DNA of 64,000 bases from Candidatus Hydrogenedentota bacterium (GCA_024278275.1 JAJRTN010000131.1:1-64000); one strand, 5' to 3'; positions 18,508-28,991 are shown, numbered from the stretch's first letter. Numbers and translations are program-made. Notes: generated from the sequence alone by a model not told the origin.

Positions 18508-21108
18508 TCAGGTGGGAACGCTCCGGTTCTGGAGGCAGGCCAGGGCAACGCGGATTTGTCCGGGATGGGGAGTGCCGTCCATGCAGGAGGAGACCCGCCG
18601 GAAGTCCAGTGATTCCGCCCGGCTCGCCGCCACGGCAACGGCGAGATAGACGTCATGAGGAATCCATTGGAAGGGGGAAGTGATCTGCCGTGTCTGGATG
18701 TGGGCCGCGAGGGCGTCGTAAGCCCAGTCCTCACCTTGGCCCGTGGCCTCGGCCACCTCGGCGATGGAACGGCCTTCGGCAAACAGTTGGTCGGCTTGCG
18801 CCCGATGACCATCCCTTAGAAAAGGTCTTTCCTCCGCCATGGCCAACGGTGCCGGGGTCTCCGCGAGCGAATCCCGTGCGCCGTTGTCGATGCAGATACA
18901 CGACCAGCGAATGGCCTCCTCCGCGACCTCGCCGCCAAGGTGATCGCGCAGGGCCTTCATGGCGGTGGTGGAACCCACGGCCTTCACCGCGTCCGCCACG
19001 CGCTGGAAGGTGGCGCCGTCCACCCAGGGTTCGGGGTCGGTGATTCGCCGGTCGCGCAGGTACGCCTCGAGAAGACGGCCCACGAACCTGGGCGAACGCC
19101 GCAGAATGGATACCACCTCATCCAATCCGACCCTGTTGGTAAACAAACGGGTGGCCTCTTCCTCCACGGGACGTTTCACAGGTTCGGGCCGTGCCTGGTC
19201 CGCCTCTTTCACCTCGCTTTCATTCGCGGGGATGGCGGTCAGCTCCGGCGGCAGACCGACGTCCATTTCCAATGAACAGGTTTCGCAGTGGCCGCGAATA
19301 AGGGCCAGGAACTGTTTGCCATATTGGTCCGCTTTCCGTTTCCCAACCCCCCGAACCGCCAGCAAGGCTGGCGGGGAAGAGGGACGGAGGCGCGCCATGT
19401 CGAGAAGGGCGGCGTCGCCGAAGACGATGTAGGCGGGCACGTTTTTCTTTTTCGCAAGCTCGCGACGCAGATCGCGCAGGGCCTCGAAGAGACCCTCGTC
19501 AACCCCCTCCATGGACTTGCCCATGGCCCTGGAGAGTTTGCGGCGGGCGGTCTTCTCCGCCGCCGGGCGCAACAGCCTGGGGGCTTGAGCCTCGCGTCCC
19601 GCCAACAGGTCCCGTCCCAACGGGGAGAGCTGCAACACGCCATACTCCCCCACCCGTTCCAGGTAGCCTTGCCCGGCGAGTTGCTCCACCCAATCCCGCA
19701 CTGCCCGCTCGGCGTGTTCCGAGAGTTGGCCCCAACCTTTGAGTCGTTCATGTCCCCGCGCCCGTGTTCGTTCGTCGGAAAGACCCTGCAGGATGCGCGT
19801 AATATGGGCCGCGCCAAATTGACCGTTCACCTCGCGCACCGTCCCCAGGATGACGTCCGCCACCTCGGCGGCCTCTTCAAGAACTTCCACGGTATCGAGG
19901 CAGACATCGCAGGCCTGGCACGCCGTCCGTTTTCGTTTCTGTCCGAAATAAGTGGCCAGGGTATGGTGACGGCAGGCCACGCCGGTGCAGTAGCTGTACA
20001 TATCCCCCAGTTTACGTAGGGCGGCGGTTTTCACCCGTTCGGCATTCTCTTCCTCGCTCTCCTGCGCCTGTTTTTCGATGATTCTTTTCCACAGGCCGTA
20101 ATCGCCGCCGGAGTAGAGAAGCACGCACTCCGATTCGAGACCGTCGCGCCCGGCCCGACCGCTTTCCTGCTGGTAGTGTTCGATGGACTTGGGCATGCCC
20201 ATGTGGACCACGTAACGCACGTCCGGCTTGTCGATGCCCATGCCGAAAGCCACCGTGGCGACGATGATATCCGCCTCGTCCCGGATGAATTGGTCCTGGT
20301 TGCGTTTTCGTGCCTCGTCCGCCATGCCCGCGTGATAGGGCAGGGCGCGATGGCCGCGCGCGCGAAGGTCATCGCAGGTTTTCTCCACGTTCTTCCGGGT
20401 GATGCAATAGACGATGCCCGAGGCGCCCTTGTGGCGGCCGATGACGGCGCAAAGCTGGTCGAGGGCCGTGCCGCGGCGTTGCACGGCGTAGATGAGGTTG
20501 GGCCGGTCGAAGTCGCCGATAAGGACCTCGGGCTGTTTGAGGTGAAGCCCGCGCACAATGTCGTCGCGCACGTGGGGCGTGGCCGTGGCGGTGTAGGCGT
20601 GCATGGCGATGCCCGGAAAAGCGTCTCTCAGCGTGCCGAGCGCGCGATACTCGGGGCGAAAATCGTGGCCCCACATACTGACGCAGTGCGCCTCGTCCAC
20701 GGCGACGAAGGAGATTCGGCACAGTTCCTTCAGCCACGCGAGGAAGCGCTCCTGCACCACCCGCTCGGGGGCCACGTAAAGCAGCTTGAGCCGCCCCCCG
20801 CGAATCGCGTCCGCCGTATCACGCCGCTCTTGCGCGGTGAGCATGCCGTGAATGCAGGCGGCGGGGAGGCCGCATTCCCTGAGGGCATCCACCTGGTCCT
20901 TCATGAGCGCGATGAGGGGCGAGACTACGAGGGCCATGCCTTCCATGGCGGCGGCGGGCGCCTGGAAGCACAGGGACTTTCCCCCGCCCGTGGGCAGCAC
21001 GACCAGCGAGTCCCGTCCATCGAGAACGCTCGTCATCGCCTCCCGCTGCAAAGGCCGAAAACTGCCGTAGCCCCAGAACTGCTTCAGGACCGATTCAAGG
21101 CGCACCAT
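18508..21108 (-). CDS. recQ: ATP-dependent DNA helicase RecQ with HRDC and C-terminal HTH_40-like repeats
   Basis: GYGSFRPLQREAMTSVLDGRDSLVVLPTGGGKSLCFQAPA, VDEAHCVSMWGHDFRPEY, QQESGRAGRDG, zinc cluster C-H-C-C-C. Confidence 0.96.
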   Translation of the reverse strand: MVRLESVLKQFWGYGSFRPLQREAMTSVLDGRDSLVVLPTGGGKSLCFQAPAAAMEGMALVVSPLIALMKDQVDALRECGLPAACIHGMLTAQERRDTADAIRGGRLKLLYVAPERVVQERFLAWLKELCRISFVAVDEAHCVSMWGHDFRPEYRALGTLRDAFPGIAMHAYTATATPHVRDDIVRGLHLKQPEVLIGDFDRPNLIYAVQRRGTALDQLCAVIGRHKGASGIVYCITRKNVEKTCDDLRARGHRALPYHAGMADEARKRNQDQFIRDEADIIVATVAFGMGIDKPDVRYVVHMGMPKSIEHYQQESGRAGRDGLESECVLLYSGGDYGLWKRIIEKQAQESEEENAERVKTAALRKLGDMYSYCTGVACRHHTLATYFGQKRKRTACQACDVCLDTVEVLEEAAEVADVILGTVREVNGQFGAAHITRILQGLSDERTRARGHERLKGWGQLSEHAERAVRDWVEQLAGQGYLERVGEYGVLQLSPLGRDLLAGREAQAPRLLRPAAEKTARRKLSRAMGKSMEGVDEGLFEALRDLRRELAKKKNVPAYIVFGDAALLDMARLRPSSPPALLAVRGVGKRKADQYGKQFLALIRGHCETCSLEMDVGLPPELTAIPANESEVKEADQARPEPVKRPVEEEATRLFTNRVGLDEVVSILRRSPRFVGRLLEAYLRDRRITDPEPWVDGATFQRVADAVKAVGSTTAMKALRDHLGGEVAEEAIRWSCICIDNGARDSLAETPAPLAMAEERPFLRDGHRAQADQLFAEGRSIAEVAEATGQGEDWAYDALAAHIQTRQITSPFQWIPHDVYLAVAVAASRAESLDFRRVSSCMDGTPHPGQIRVALACLQNRSVPT

Positions 21109-21125
21109 GGGGACCGGGTCCGTCC

Positions 21126-22022
21126 TTACCGCGTTTCCGCTTTGGCCGCGTCCGCCACGTGCTCGGGCACTTGAGCCGCGACCTCGGCGATTTCCGACGC
21201 GGGGAGAATGATTACCGCCACGTTGTCGCCGCCCCCCTGTACGGTCCGGTACACGCCCAAACCGATAAACGCGCCATCCAGGGTGAAAGCCGGCGCGGCG
21301 ATAAGACCGTCGGAGCGGTCTTCACCGAGGTGGTAGTAGGGGCGTGGTTTCGTGATCACCGCCTCGACCCGGGCGATCATGGCGGTATGGGCGCGACGGG
21401 CCACCTCGCCCAACTGCATGATCACCACCGTTTCCTCAAGCAGGCCGGGCACGCCGATATGATCCAGGCCCGTGTGTACCCACGGTTTGGCAGGGACCTC
21501 CAGGGGCCGAAGGAGAAGCAGATCCAGGTCGGAGTCGCGAATGACCGACTCGGCGGCGACGCGCTCGCCCTGAACAACGATCTCCATGCGCGACACCCTG
21601 GTTTCGATATCGCGGCGCTTTTCAGGAGGCAGGGCCCGGGCGTAGGAGGCGTAGGGATCGGCCGAAGTCAGGGGAATGGCGGTCAGACCGCCGGCGCTAA
21701 GCACCACGCCATTGGTCCACGTGTCCTGTTCCTGATCCTGCCCTTGAAAAGAGGTGTTCAGAACCATATGCACCGTGACGACGGCATCTTTGTATTTCTC
21801 GAAAACGACACGGCCCTTCTCGGCGGACCTGTCGGCGTGCGCGGCCATAGTGGCGAGCAGGATAGCCAAGGTCAACGCCGCATGGCGCGGGATAGGATTG
21901 TGTTTCATGAGTCTATCCTTATTGAATTGAGGCGGACCCTTCACGGCCGTATACTCTCGTCCGCGTAATGTCACTGAAAAGCCAGGCCGGCGCAAGAGGC
22001 GGCACACCGCCGCACGCCCCAT
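21126..22022 (-). CDS. Secreted trypsin/HtrA-like protein lacking catalytic His and Ser (paralogue A)
   Basis: KYKDAVVTVHMVL, VVLSAGGLTAIPLTS, IRDSDLDLLLLRPLEVP, GLIAAPAFTLDGAFIGLG; paralogous to the next gene. Confidence 0.75.
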   Translation of the reverse strand: MGRAAVCRLLRRPGFSVTLRGREYTAVKGPPQFNKDRLMKHNPIPRHAALTLAILLATMAAHADRSAEKGRVVFEKYKDAVVTVHMVLNTSFQGQDQEQDTWTNGVVLSAGGLTAIPLTSADPYASYARALPPEKRRDIETRVSRMEIVVQGERVAAESVIRDSDLDLLLLRPLEVPAKPWVHTGLDHIGVPGLLEETVVIMQLGEVARRAHTAMIARVEAVITKPRPYYHLGEDRSDGLIAAPAFTLDGAFIGLGVYRTVQGGGDNVAVIILPASEIAEVAAQVPEHVADAAKAETR

Positions 22023-22777
22023 TAATCGCGTGGGGGGACCTGGTTCATGCCGGCCGCGATGTCGGAGGCGGGCACCACGATGATCAGCAGGCTTTCACCC
22101 ATGCGCGGGCCATTCTCCGACTTGATGGCCCGAATGGCGCCCACGCCAACCAGGCGTCCGTCAAGACTGAACACGGGGGACGAGACAATGGTCTGGGCAC
22201 GATGTTCGCCGACAATGTAGTAAGGACGAGGTTTTTTGACCACCCCCTCGACACGTTCCACGAAAACGGAATGGGTACGGCGGGAAACTTCTCCCAGTTT
22301 GACCAGGACGACCACCTGGTCCAGGATTTCAGGCTTGGCGCTCTTGGTCACATTAACGTGGGCCATGGGCGTTTCCGGCGCTTCGAGGGGACGGATATAG
22401 GCCAAATCCAGGTCTTTATCCCGGAGTACCACCTCGGCGGGAACCTCGGTGCCATCACCCAGCACGATCTTCAGCGAGACCACCTTTGACGTGGGGCTCT
22501 CCCCGCCCCCGCCAAAGGTCTGCAAAAGGGCGGACGGGTCAATCTCGGTCAGGGAGGTTACGGCCAAACCGGAGGGAGCGACAACCGTGGCGTGGCTCCA
22601 GTTCTCCTGCTCGTTTTCCTGCCCTCCAAACTGCATGGAGAGCACCACGTGGACGCCCACGACGGCGTCCTTGTAGCGCTCAAAGAGCTTTCGCCCCCGG
22701 TCCGACACCTCGTCCGCCCGGGCGGTCGCGAGGAAAAGAGAAAACAACAGGAGAGCAATCACCGGCTTAACGCGCAT
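22022..22777 (-). CDS. Secreted trypsin/HtrA-like protein lacking catalytic His and Ser (paralogue B)
   Basis: Signal peptide; RYKDAVVGVHVVL, VVAPSGLAVTSLTEID, LRDKDLDLAYIRPLEAP, TIVSSPVFSLDGRLVGVG. Confidence 0.75.
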   Translation of the reverse strand: MRVKPVIALLLFSLFLATARADEVSDRGRKLFERYKDAVVGVHVVLSMQFGGQENEQENWSHATVVAPSGLAVTSLTEIDPSALLQTFGGGGESPTSKVVSLKIVLGDGTEVPAEVVLRDKDLDLAYIRPLEAPETPMAHVNVTKSAKPEILDQVVVLVKLGEVSRRTHSVFVERVEGVVKKPRPYYIVGEHRAQTIVSSPVFSLDGRLVGVGAIRAIKSENGPRMGESLLIIVVPASDIAAGMNQVPPRD

Positions 22778-22972
22778 GGAAGAACGTCCTTTTTCTGATG
22801 TTTCAGTTTGGATTCAAGCTGGGCACACTATAGAGTACTCCGCGGCGAATGTCCATGTTTTTTCCGGGAACGGCTGTTGCCAGAACGCACGGCCACACGC
22901 GGAAATCCCGAGCCCTTTCCAGGTCCGCATCCTCCCTTGCCAAGCCGCGCTCCTCCGTGCCGCTCCCCACGC

Positions 22973-24352
22973 CTAATCCGGCAGGATCAAGCCCCATTGC
23001 AGGGCCAGGTGAGCCAGGGTCAGAACGAAGAGGAAACCGCACATATCGGTCATGGTGCTGAGAAGGGGCGGCGAACCAAGGGCGGGGTCAACGCCGGCGG
23101 CCCGCAGGAGCAGGGGAATGATGCCCCCCAAAGATACGGCCACCACGGTGTTGAGGGCGAAGGCAACGCCGATCATGGGTCCCAGCATGGGGTTTTCGCT
23201 CCAGAAGACATAGCCCAGCAGGGCAATGGCCGTGCCCAACATGAGGCCGTTAATCAGCCCCACGACGACTTCCTTTCGCCAGACGCGAAAATAGTCCTTG
23301 GGCTTTATGAGCCCAAGGGTCAGCTCGCGGATGCTCACGGCCACGGCCTGGTTCCCGCTGCAACCGCTCATGTTGCAGATAATGGGCATGAAAAAGACCA
23401 AGGCGAACACCTGGTCCACCGTGTCCTGGTGGCCCAGGACCACGCTTGCGGCGATAACGCTGAGGATCATGTTGAGGCCCAACCAGAGCAATCGCCGTGA
23501 AGAGCGCTCGCTAACGGGCATACTGCGCAATTCCTCACCCCCGATAATACCACTGAAGCGCAACAGGGTGCGCTCCTGTTCCTCCTCCATCGCCTCTTCC
23601 ACGTCAGCCCGGCGCACAAGCCCTATCATCCTTCCGTCTTCATCCGTGACAGGCACCACCCAGAAGGTGAATCGGTCGAAGAAACCCGCCAGGTCATCCA
23701 AAGACATGTCCGCAAGCACATAGACGGGGTTCACAATCATGATCTCATGGATGGGGCGGTTCTGGGGCGAGAGGACCAGGTCCCGAAGGCGCACCACACC
23801 GACCAGGCGTCCCTGGTCCGATTCCGCGTAGGCGTACTGCACGCCGTAATCCGAATACTCTTCCGCATTGGCCTGAAGGTCCTTGAGCACATCCGCAATA
23901 AGCGTATCCTGCGGGTAGGAGGCAAACTCCGTGGCCATGATGCCGCCGGCCGTATTTTCGTCGAATTCAAGGAGCTTACGGGCGTCCTCCGCTTCCTCGG
24001 GATCCATGACACGGAGGATCTCTTCCGCATCCTCCTCGTCCATTTCGCCCAGCACGTCGGCGCGGTGGTGGCTCTCCATTTCGTCGAGAATCGCCGCGGC
24101 GTGACGGGCGGGAAGATCCTCGATGATGTCGGCGCCGTGGGCGTCGGCCAATTCCTCGACGAGATCGGCGGCCTCCTCGGGTTCGAGCAGGGAAAGGAGG
24201 GATTCCCGTTCCTCATCGTCAAGGCGGGTCAAGGCACGCGCCACTTCACCGGGTGTGAGGGCATCGAGGAGAGCGCCCAAAGCGGATGCGTCCCGGCGTT
24301 CAAGGACATCCCGTATGGCAGCCCAGGATTCTTTGGCGGGGATGTTCGTCAT
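22973..24352 (-). CDS. mgtE: Magnesium transporter MgtE
   Basis: MgtE_N repeats, CBS pair (ASYPQDTLIADVLKDL, IMIVNPVYVLADMSLDDLAGFF), TM region with MPIICNMSGCSGNQAVAVSIRELTLG. Confidence 0.95.
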   Translation of the reverse strand: MTNIPAKESWAAIRDVLERRDASALGALLDALTPGEVARALTRLDDEERESLLSLLEPEEAADLVEELADAHGADIIEDLPARHAAAILDEMESHHRADVLGEMDEEDAEEILRVMDPEEAEDARKLLEFDENTAGGIMATEFASYPQDTLIADVLKDLQANAEEYSDYGVQYAYAESDQGRLVGVVRLRDLVLSPQNRPIHEIMIVNPVYVLADMSLDDLAGFFDRFTFWVVPVTDEDGRMIGLVRRADVEEAMEEEQERTLLRFSGIIGGEELRSMPVSERSSRRLLWLGLNMILSVIAASVVLGHQDTVDQVFALVFFMPIICNMSGCSGNQAVAVSIRELTLGLIKPKDYFRVWRKEVVVGLINGLMLGTAIALLGYVFWSENPMLGPMIGVAFALNTVVAVSLGGIIPLLLRAAGVDPALGSPPLLSTMTDMCGFLFVLTLAHLALQWGLILPD

Positions 24353-24419
24353 GGCAAAAGCGCTTCCCGTTGAAATGGAACAAAGTACGGCGCGGAAACG
24401 CCTGCGGAAGACCCGTAGT

Positions 24420-25250
24420 CTAGCAGATAGCACAACGGTTTTTGAAGAGGCTCCATGCGTGGCCGCCCCGAAAGTTGTGGGCAGCGCATTCCATGAGGGT
24501 GTATTTCCCGTCGGGAAAAAGGCCTTCCTGTTCGTCATACCGACCGGGCGCATTGGGGCAGTTTTTCACTTTGCCGCTCTCAAGACTGAGCAATCCCACT
24601 TCGGTGCCATCCACGCCGCCAACAATGCTAAAAGAGCGTTCTTTTTCTTCGGGAGGGCGGAAATTCTGAATTTCCAGGCGAAAACCCTTCTCATCGAGAA
24701 AAGCCATGAATTCCGTGGCTTAAGTGGGATCGCCCGCTTGTTGACAAGCACGGGTTTTCCCTCGTGGTACACAATGTCCGCCTCATGGAAGCGGCGGTCG
24801 TGGGTCCAGGCGAGGTGCATTCGGCGCCGCGACACGACCGGTCACTCGAGGCGATACGCTCCCAGGGCTGTCGGGGGGACCGGGGATGTAACGCTTGAAC
24901 GCCCAGAGTTCCGCCTTTTCCCAATGACTCGACCATGGAGCCGTCGCATCAAAGATTCTAGTCCCCCGGCAGGATGTCACCGTTGGCCAGGTAGGGTGCA
25001 CGGGTGAAGCCTTCGTGGAAGAAACGCGTTTGCCGTCGTGAGAGAAGCCGGCCCGTTGCCCGAACCCGGTCAGGCGATCAATGTTGCCTGGCAAATCGTC
25101 GAGCGGGAGCCATTCGAACGCCGCCCCGCGCCCCCACAGAGAAGGGCCATGGTCAGAATCGCGTTATACAGCGGGCATGCATATTTCTCCCAGGTCCACC
25201 CGTCCATGACGTACCTCACGTTTCACGGGGATGATAAACAAGGCGTGTAG
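24420..25250 (-). pseudogene. Degraded gene split over at least three frames, possibly a secreted beta-propeller (TolB-like) protein
   Basis: Consecutive minus-strand fragments in different frames: ...GFSHDGKRVSSTKASPVHPTW...ELWAFKRYI / HLAWTHDRRFHEADIVYHEGKPVLVNKR / FLDEKGFRLEIQNFRPPEEKERSFSIVGG...FPDGKYTLMECAAH. Confidence 0.5.
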
Positions 25251-25321
25251 AGTTGGTGTGTCTTGAGGCTTCTGCGACATTGGGAATCTTCTTGCGTGCC
25301 GTCCCTAACTTGGCGACGCCC

Positions 25322-26059
25322 TCATCGTGACACAAGTGGCTTGGCGGTCTCAATTTCTTTCATCTTATTCACCCGGTCCGCCAAAACGGACACATCCGGC
25401 TTGTCCCTGAGCCGGCGGATCCATCCGGTATCTCCGGGGAGACGCCATTTTATTCTGTAGTCGCCAACCGGAAGGGACTCGAACTTGAAGCCCCCATTGC
25501 TATCGGTCGTGGTGATGAATTCTTGTCCCTTTTGGGGAGCGGTCAATCGGGTTCCGGCGTCGAGCAATTGCACCAGCCTGACCTTGCATTCCGCCAACCC
25601 CACACCATTGTGGAGCATTTGTCCTTCGACGTTCCCAAACCTGGCCTCCGGTTCGTGAACGGCCTGGGGGTGATTGGCCGTCGTGGCCTGAAAGTGATTC
25701 AGCACGTCTCGCTGCACTTCTTCCTTAAGTATCCGGACTGATTGCCTGTCGGAGCGTTTGTCAGCCTCCAGACCATTCCGAAGTTCTTGAAGGATTTCTT
25801 TCTTCAGTTCCTGCTTCATTTCCTGAAAACGAACTTTCGAGCTTTCTGCGGTCATGACTTCGCCACGGAGTTCCTCCAAGATATCTTGCTTCAACTCTTT
25901 CTTGAGCCGTGCAAAATCGTCGCCTGTGTCCGCTCTTGCCCCAATAACGGTACAGAACAAGACGAGCATCGCCACCAGGAGCATACGTCCCGTCATTGCG
26001 TGGCGAAGAAAAATAACGCCGCCCCTATTGGGCCGTTCCATCAGATTCTTTGCGTTCAT
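25322..26059 (-). CDS. Secreted coiled-coil protein with C-terminal carboxypeptidase-regulatory/Cna-B-like domain
   Basis: Signal peptide, Lys/Glu-rich heptads (ARLKKELKQDILEELRGE), TTDSNGGFKFESLPVGDYRIKWRLPG. Confidence 0.75.
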   Translation of the reverse strand: MNAKNLMERPNRGGVIFLRHAMTGRMLLVAMLVLFCTVIGARADTGDDFARLKKELKQDILEELRGEVMTAESSKVRFQEMKQELKKEILQELRNGLEADKRSDRQSVRILKEEVQRDVLNHFQATTANHPQAVHEPEARFGNVEGQMLHNGVGLAECKVRLVQLLDAGTRLTAPQKGQEFITTTDSNGGFKFESLPVGDYRIKWRLPGDTGWIRRLRDKPDVSVLADRVNKMKEIETAKPLVSR

Positions 26060-26063
26060 CGAT

Positions 26064-27350
26064 TCACTCCTCGCCCTGTTCTTCATTCCAGGGATACAAG
26101 ATCAGCAGGTACGCCAAGATGTTGTGGATGTCTGAGTCTTCCAACCCGGCGCTCTGCCACCTCGGCATGTGAAGTGGCGGCGTGGGTCCTTCAGGATCCG
26201 CCTTGGCGGCAACACTGCCCTTTTTTATTACATCCATGATCGCTCTGAATTGCGCCAACACACGCGCACGCGCATCAATGTCCAAGGGGGGCGACATGTT
26301 TTCCAGGTCCACCCCGTCTTTGAGCAAACCGGCAACGTATTCCGCATCCTCGGGGTACTCAATAAACATTTTCTGGGCAAGGGTGTTCAAGCGTGGCACG
26401 GTTCCCTTCCCGTAATTGAGATCCTTGACACCGCCTTTTCCACCTTCGCCATGGCACGCGATACAATACTTCGCGAATAGTTTTTCCCCCGTCAAACGTT
26501 CCCTTCGGCGTTTTGCATTGCGCTTCGCCAAATAGGAAGCCGGTACATCCAGTTTGGACAGTCCTTTCAGAAAGACTGTTATGGCGAGCGCTTCGTCATC
26601 GGAGAGCTTGAAGTCCATCATGGCGGTATCTTTGGGTTGCGCATTGGGCCTTTGCACGGACTCAAAGATATAGGCCAAGTTTTCATTGCCGTTAAAGACC
26701 TGTTGAAGTTTTTCCGAATCCAGGCCGACCGGGCGTTTCAGATGCGGGCTGGCGTCGGCGATGTTTGTGAGTTCCGGCGCCAATTCCCCTCCTTTTTCCT
26801 CCAGCCGGTGACATCCCATGCAGCCCTTTGAATTGAAGAGTTCGCTGCCTTTTTCGACGTACTCCAGTCCGGGGAGTTCATCAATTTTGTGGCAGCGCAT
26901 GCAATTGGCCTGAATAAAGGGAGAAGCAAGTATGGGCTTATCCCAATGGACAGCCGGATCCGTGGCATGAGCGTCACGGCTCAGGAGTGCCCTTCCCTGT
27001 CCGTCGTGACACACGGTACATCCGATTTTTTGTACGTCATGGTCCTTGAGATAGTTGCCCGGGTGTGTCGTAAGCGGTTGCTCCGCCTTTTTCATGCGCG
27101 GGTCCTCGAGGGCGACATGGCAGGAAATACAACGGTCCACCCGTTCCAATTCCGGTATGACCAATTGTCGGATCTGGATTGGATAGCGGGCTGCCTCCGA
27201 CCGCTCCCTGTCTGTTTCGGCAAGAGCAGACAAGACCGACTTGTACTTTTTCTGATGGGTGTGGTACTCCTGAAGCATGAAAGTTTCCACGGGAGCGTAA
27301 AGCAACAGGGCCAAGCAAATCACGCTGGAAACGAGCAATACTCTCTTCAT
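26064..27350 (-). CDS. Membrane-anchored pentaheme c-type cytochrome
   Basis: Five CXXCH motifs: CISCH, CTVCH, CMRCH, CMGCH, CIACH; N-terminal hydrophobic helix. Confidence 0.93.
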   Translation of the reverse strand: MKRVLLVSSVICLALLLYAPVETFMLQEYHTHQKKYKSVLSALAETDRERSEAARYPIQIRQLVIPELERVDRCISCHVALEDPRMKKAEQPLTTHPGNYLKDHDVQKIGCTVCHDGQGRALLSRDAHATDPAVHWDKPILASPFIQANCMRCHKIDELPGLEYVEKGSELFNSKGCMGCHRLEEKGGELAPELTNIADASPHLKRPVGLDSEKLQQVFNGNENLAYIFESVQRPNAQPKDTAMMDFKLSDDEALAITVFLKGLSKLDVPASYLAKRNAKRRRERLTGEKLFAKYCIACHGEGGKGGVKDLNYGKGTVPRLNTLAQKMFIEYPEDAEYVAGLLKDGVDLENMSPPLDIDARARVLAQFRAIMDVIKKGSVAAKADPEGPTPPLHMPRWQSAGLEDSDIHNILAYLLILYPWNEEQGEE

Positions 27351-27368
27351 TCGTTGTCCATTCCTTTA

Positions 27369-28985
27369 TCATCCGGGCCATTGAGAGGGCCACCAATAGA
27401 AGCCCCAATTCGGCCCGCGATGAACCGTTCCAAAATAGGTCATAACCACAAAAAAAACCAGGAAACAGCAAAAGAAAGCTGTTGTCCCCAATCGTGTCGA
27501 GCCCGTCCGCCAGGTCACCCAAAGCGTATACAAGCCAAAGAACATGACCAACATGGTCCCCGGGTTCACGAGGATAATCCATAGCTGGTTGATCCCCGGA
27601 TTCCAGTCCCGCAGCCATCCGAATTTCACGCGGAAAGCCAGGATTGCGACGACGGAGAGAAAGGCGAGAAGAGAAGAGAATCCGATAATCCCCGCTTCTT
27701 TTTGTCGTGGCCATCTTCCGGTGGGGAACTTTTCCCGGTCGAGAAAAGGGATAAGGGCGAGTGAGGCCATGAAAAAAAACGGGAGCGCTATTCCACCGGC
27801 AAATGCGGAATAGGACACGACCTCTTGCAGGCCCAGGAAATACCATGGCGCCTTGGCGGGATTATCCGGCACCATTGGATCAGCGGGCACTTTGAGGGGC
27901 GCGTCAAGGAATATGCCAAGAAGCAGCACGAGGGCCAGGATGATCATGGCAACGGACAATTCCGCGCGAAAGGCGTGGGGCCAGCTTTGTACGGTGTTTT
28001 CTTCGTCCTTGTCCACCTGAGGCGACCCGTCCGACACCGCGCAAACCAGGGTGTAGGTTTTTCCGGGATCCTGAAACGACGTGCGTGCCACTTTATCGGA
28101 TGGAAGCCCGTCAAGCTCGTCCGGTAGGATGTCTTCGGGCCGGGACATACCGCCATCCTTCCTTATCCGCCAGAAATGCACGCCAATAAACGCCGTCATC
28201 AGGAAGGGCAATGCGACACAGTGAAGCCAGTAGAAGCGCAGAATGGCTTCGTTTCCCACAAAGTGGGAACCCAAGAGGATCTCCCGTTGCAGATCACCTA
28301 TTCCGGCCAGTTGGGTCCATCCCAACGCCTCGAAAAGCTCCCGCGGGGAACCAGCGATATTGGACCCGATCACGACGGCCCAATAGGCCAATTGGTCCCA
28401 GGGAAGACAGTATCCCGTGAAACTGAGCGCGAAGGTGAGGATCAACAGAACTATTCCAACAATCCAGTTGAACTCCCGGGGTTTCTGGTAAGAGTGCGTG
28501 AAAAAGACTCGGGCCATGTGGAGCAGCACACCGACAATCATCAGGTTGGCGGCCCATCGGTGTGTATTTCGGAGGAGACGCCCCCCGGGAACCACGTAAT
28601 GGATATCCTTGATGGATTGATAGGCCTCGGCCTCCGTCGGCTTGTAGTACACCATGAGCATGATGCCGGTGACAATGAGAATGGCGAAGAGGGCCAACGT
28701 TGCCACGCCCAGGCCCAAGGTAAAGGTCTGTTTCAGCGTCCACCGGTGGGTCCGAACGGAATGAATGTGCAGAAACAGACTGCTGAAAACGGCTTGTGAA
28801 CGTGTTCTGGGCGAATCGGGGAAGCCATGGCGGAGCACGGCCTGTCGCAGGTTCCCGGGCAAGTCGCGTAAGTTCCGCGCGAGCTGGCCCAATCCGGAGG
28901 AACTTGCAGAACTGCTTGACGTGTTGGGCGGCAAGTCGTGGATATCTTTTCGAGAGGCCGCTTTTTCCATTGATGGTGTTTTCAT
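27369..28985 (-). CDS. Cytochrome b of a bc-type (Rieske/cytb) complex, N- and C-terminal domains fused
   Basis: LLRNTHRWAANLMIVGVLLHMARVF, FALSFTGYCLPWDQLAYWAVVIG, RFYWLHCVALP, KAPWYFLGLQEVVSY. Confidence 0.95.
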   Translation of the reverse strand: MKTPSMEKAASRKDIHDLPPNTSSSSASSSGLGQLARNLRDLPGNLRQAVLRHGFPDSPRTRSQAVFSSLFLHIHSVRTHRWTLKQTFTLGLGVATLALFAILIVTGIMLMVYYKPTEAEAYQSIKDIHYVVPGGRLLRNTHRWAANLMIVGVLLHMARVFFTHSYQKPREFNWIVGIVLLILTFALSFTGYCLPWDQLAYWAVVIGSNIAGSPRELFEALGWTQLAGIGDLQREILLGSHFVGNEAILRFYWLHCVALPFLMTAFIGVHFWRIRKDGGMSRPEDILPDELDGLPSDKVARTSFQDPGKTYTLVCAVSDGSPQVDKDEENTVQSWPHAFRAELSVAMIILALVLLLGIFLDAPLKVPADPMVPDNPAKAPWYFLGLQEVVSYSAFAGGIALPFFFMASLALIPFLDREKFPTGRWPRQKEAGIIGFSSLLAFLSVVAILAFRVKFGWLRDWNPGINQLWIILVNPGTMLVMFFGLYTLWVTWRTGSTRLGTTAFFCCFLVFFVVMTYFGTVHRGPNWGFYWWPSQWPG

Positions 28986-28991
28986 CGGGAA

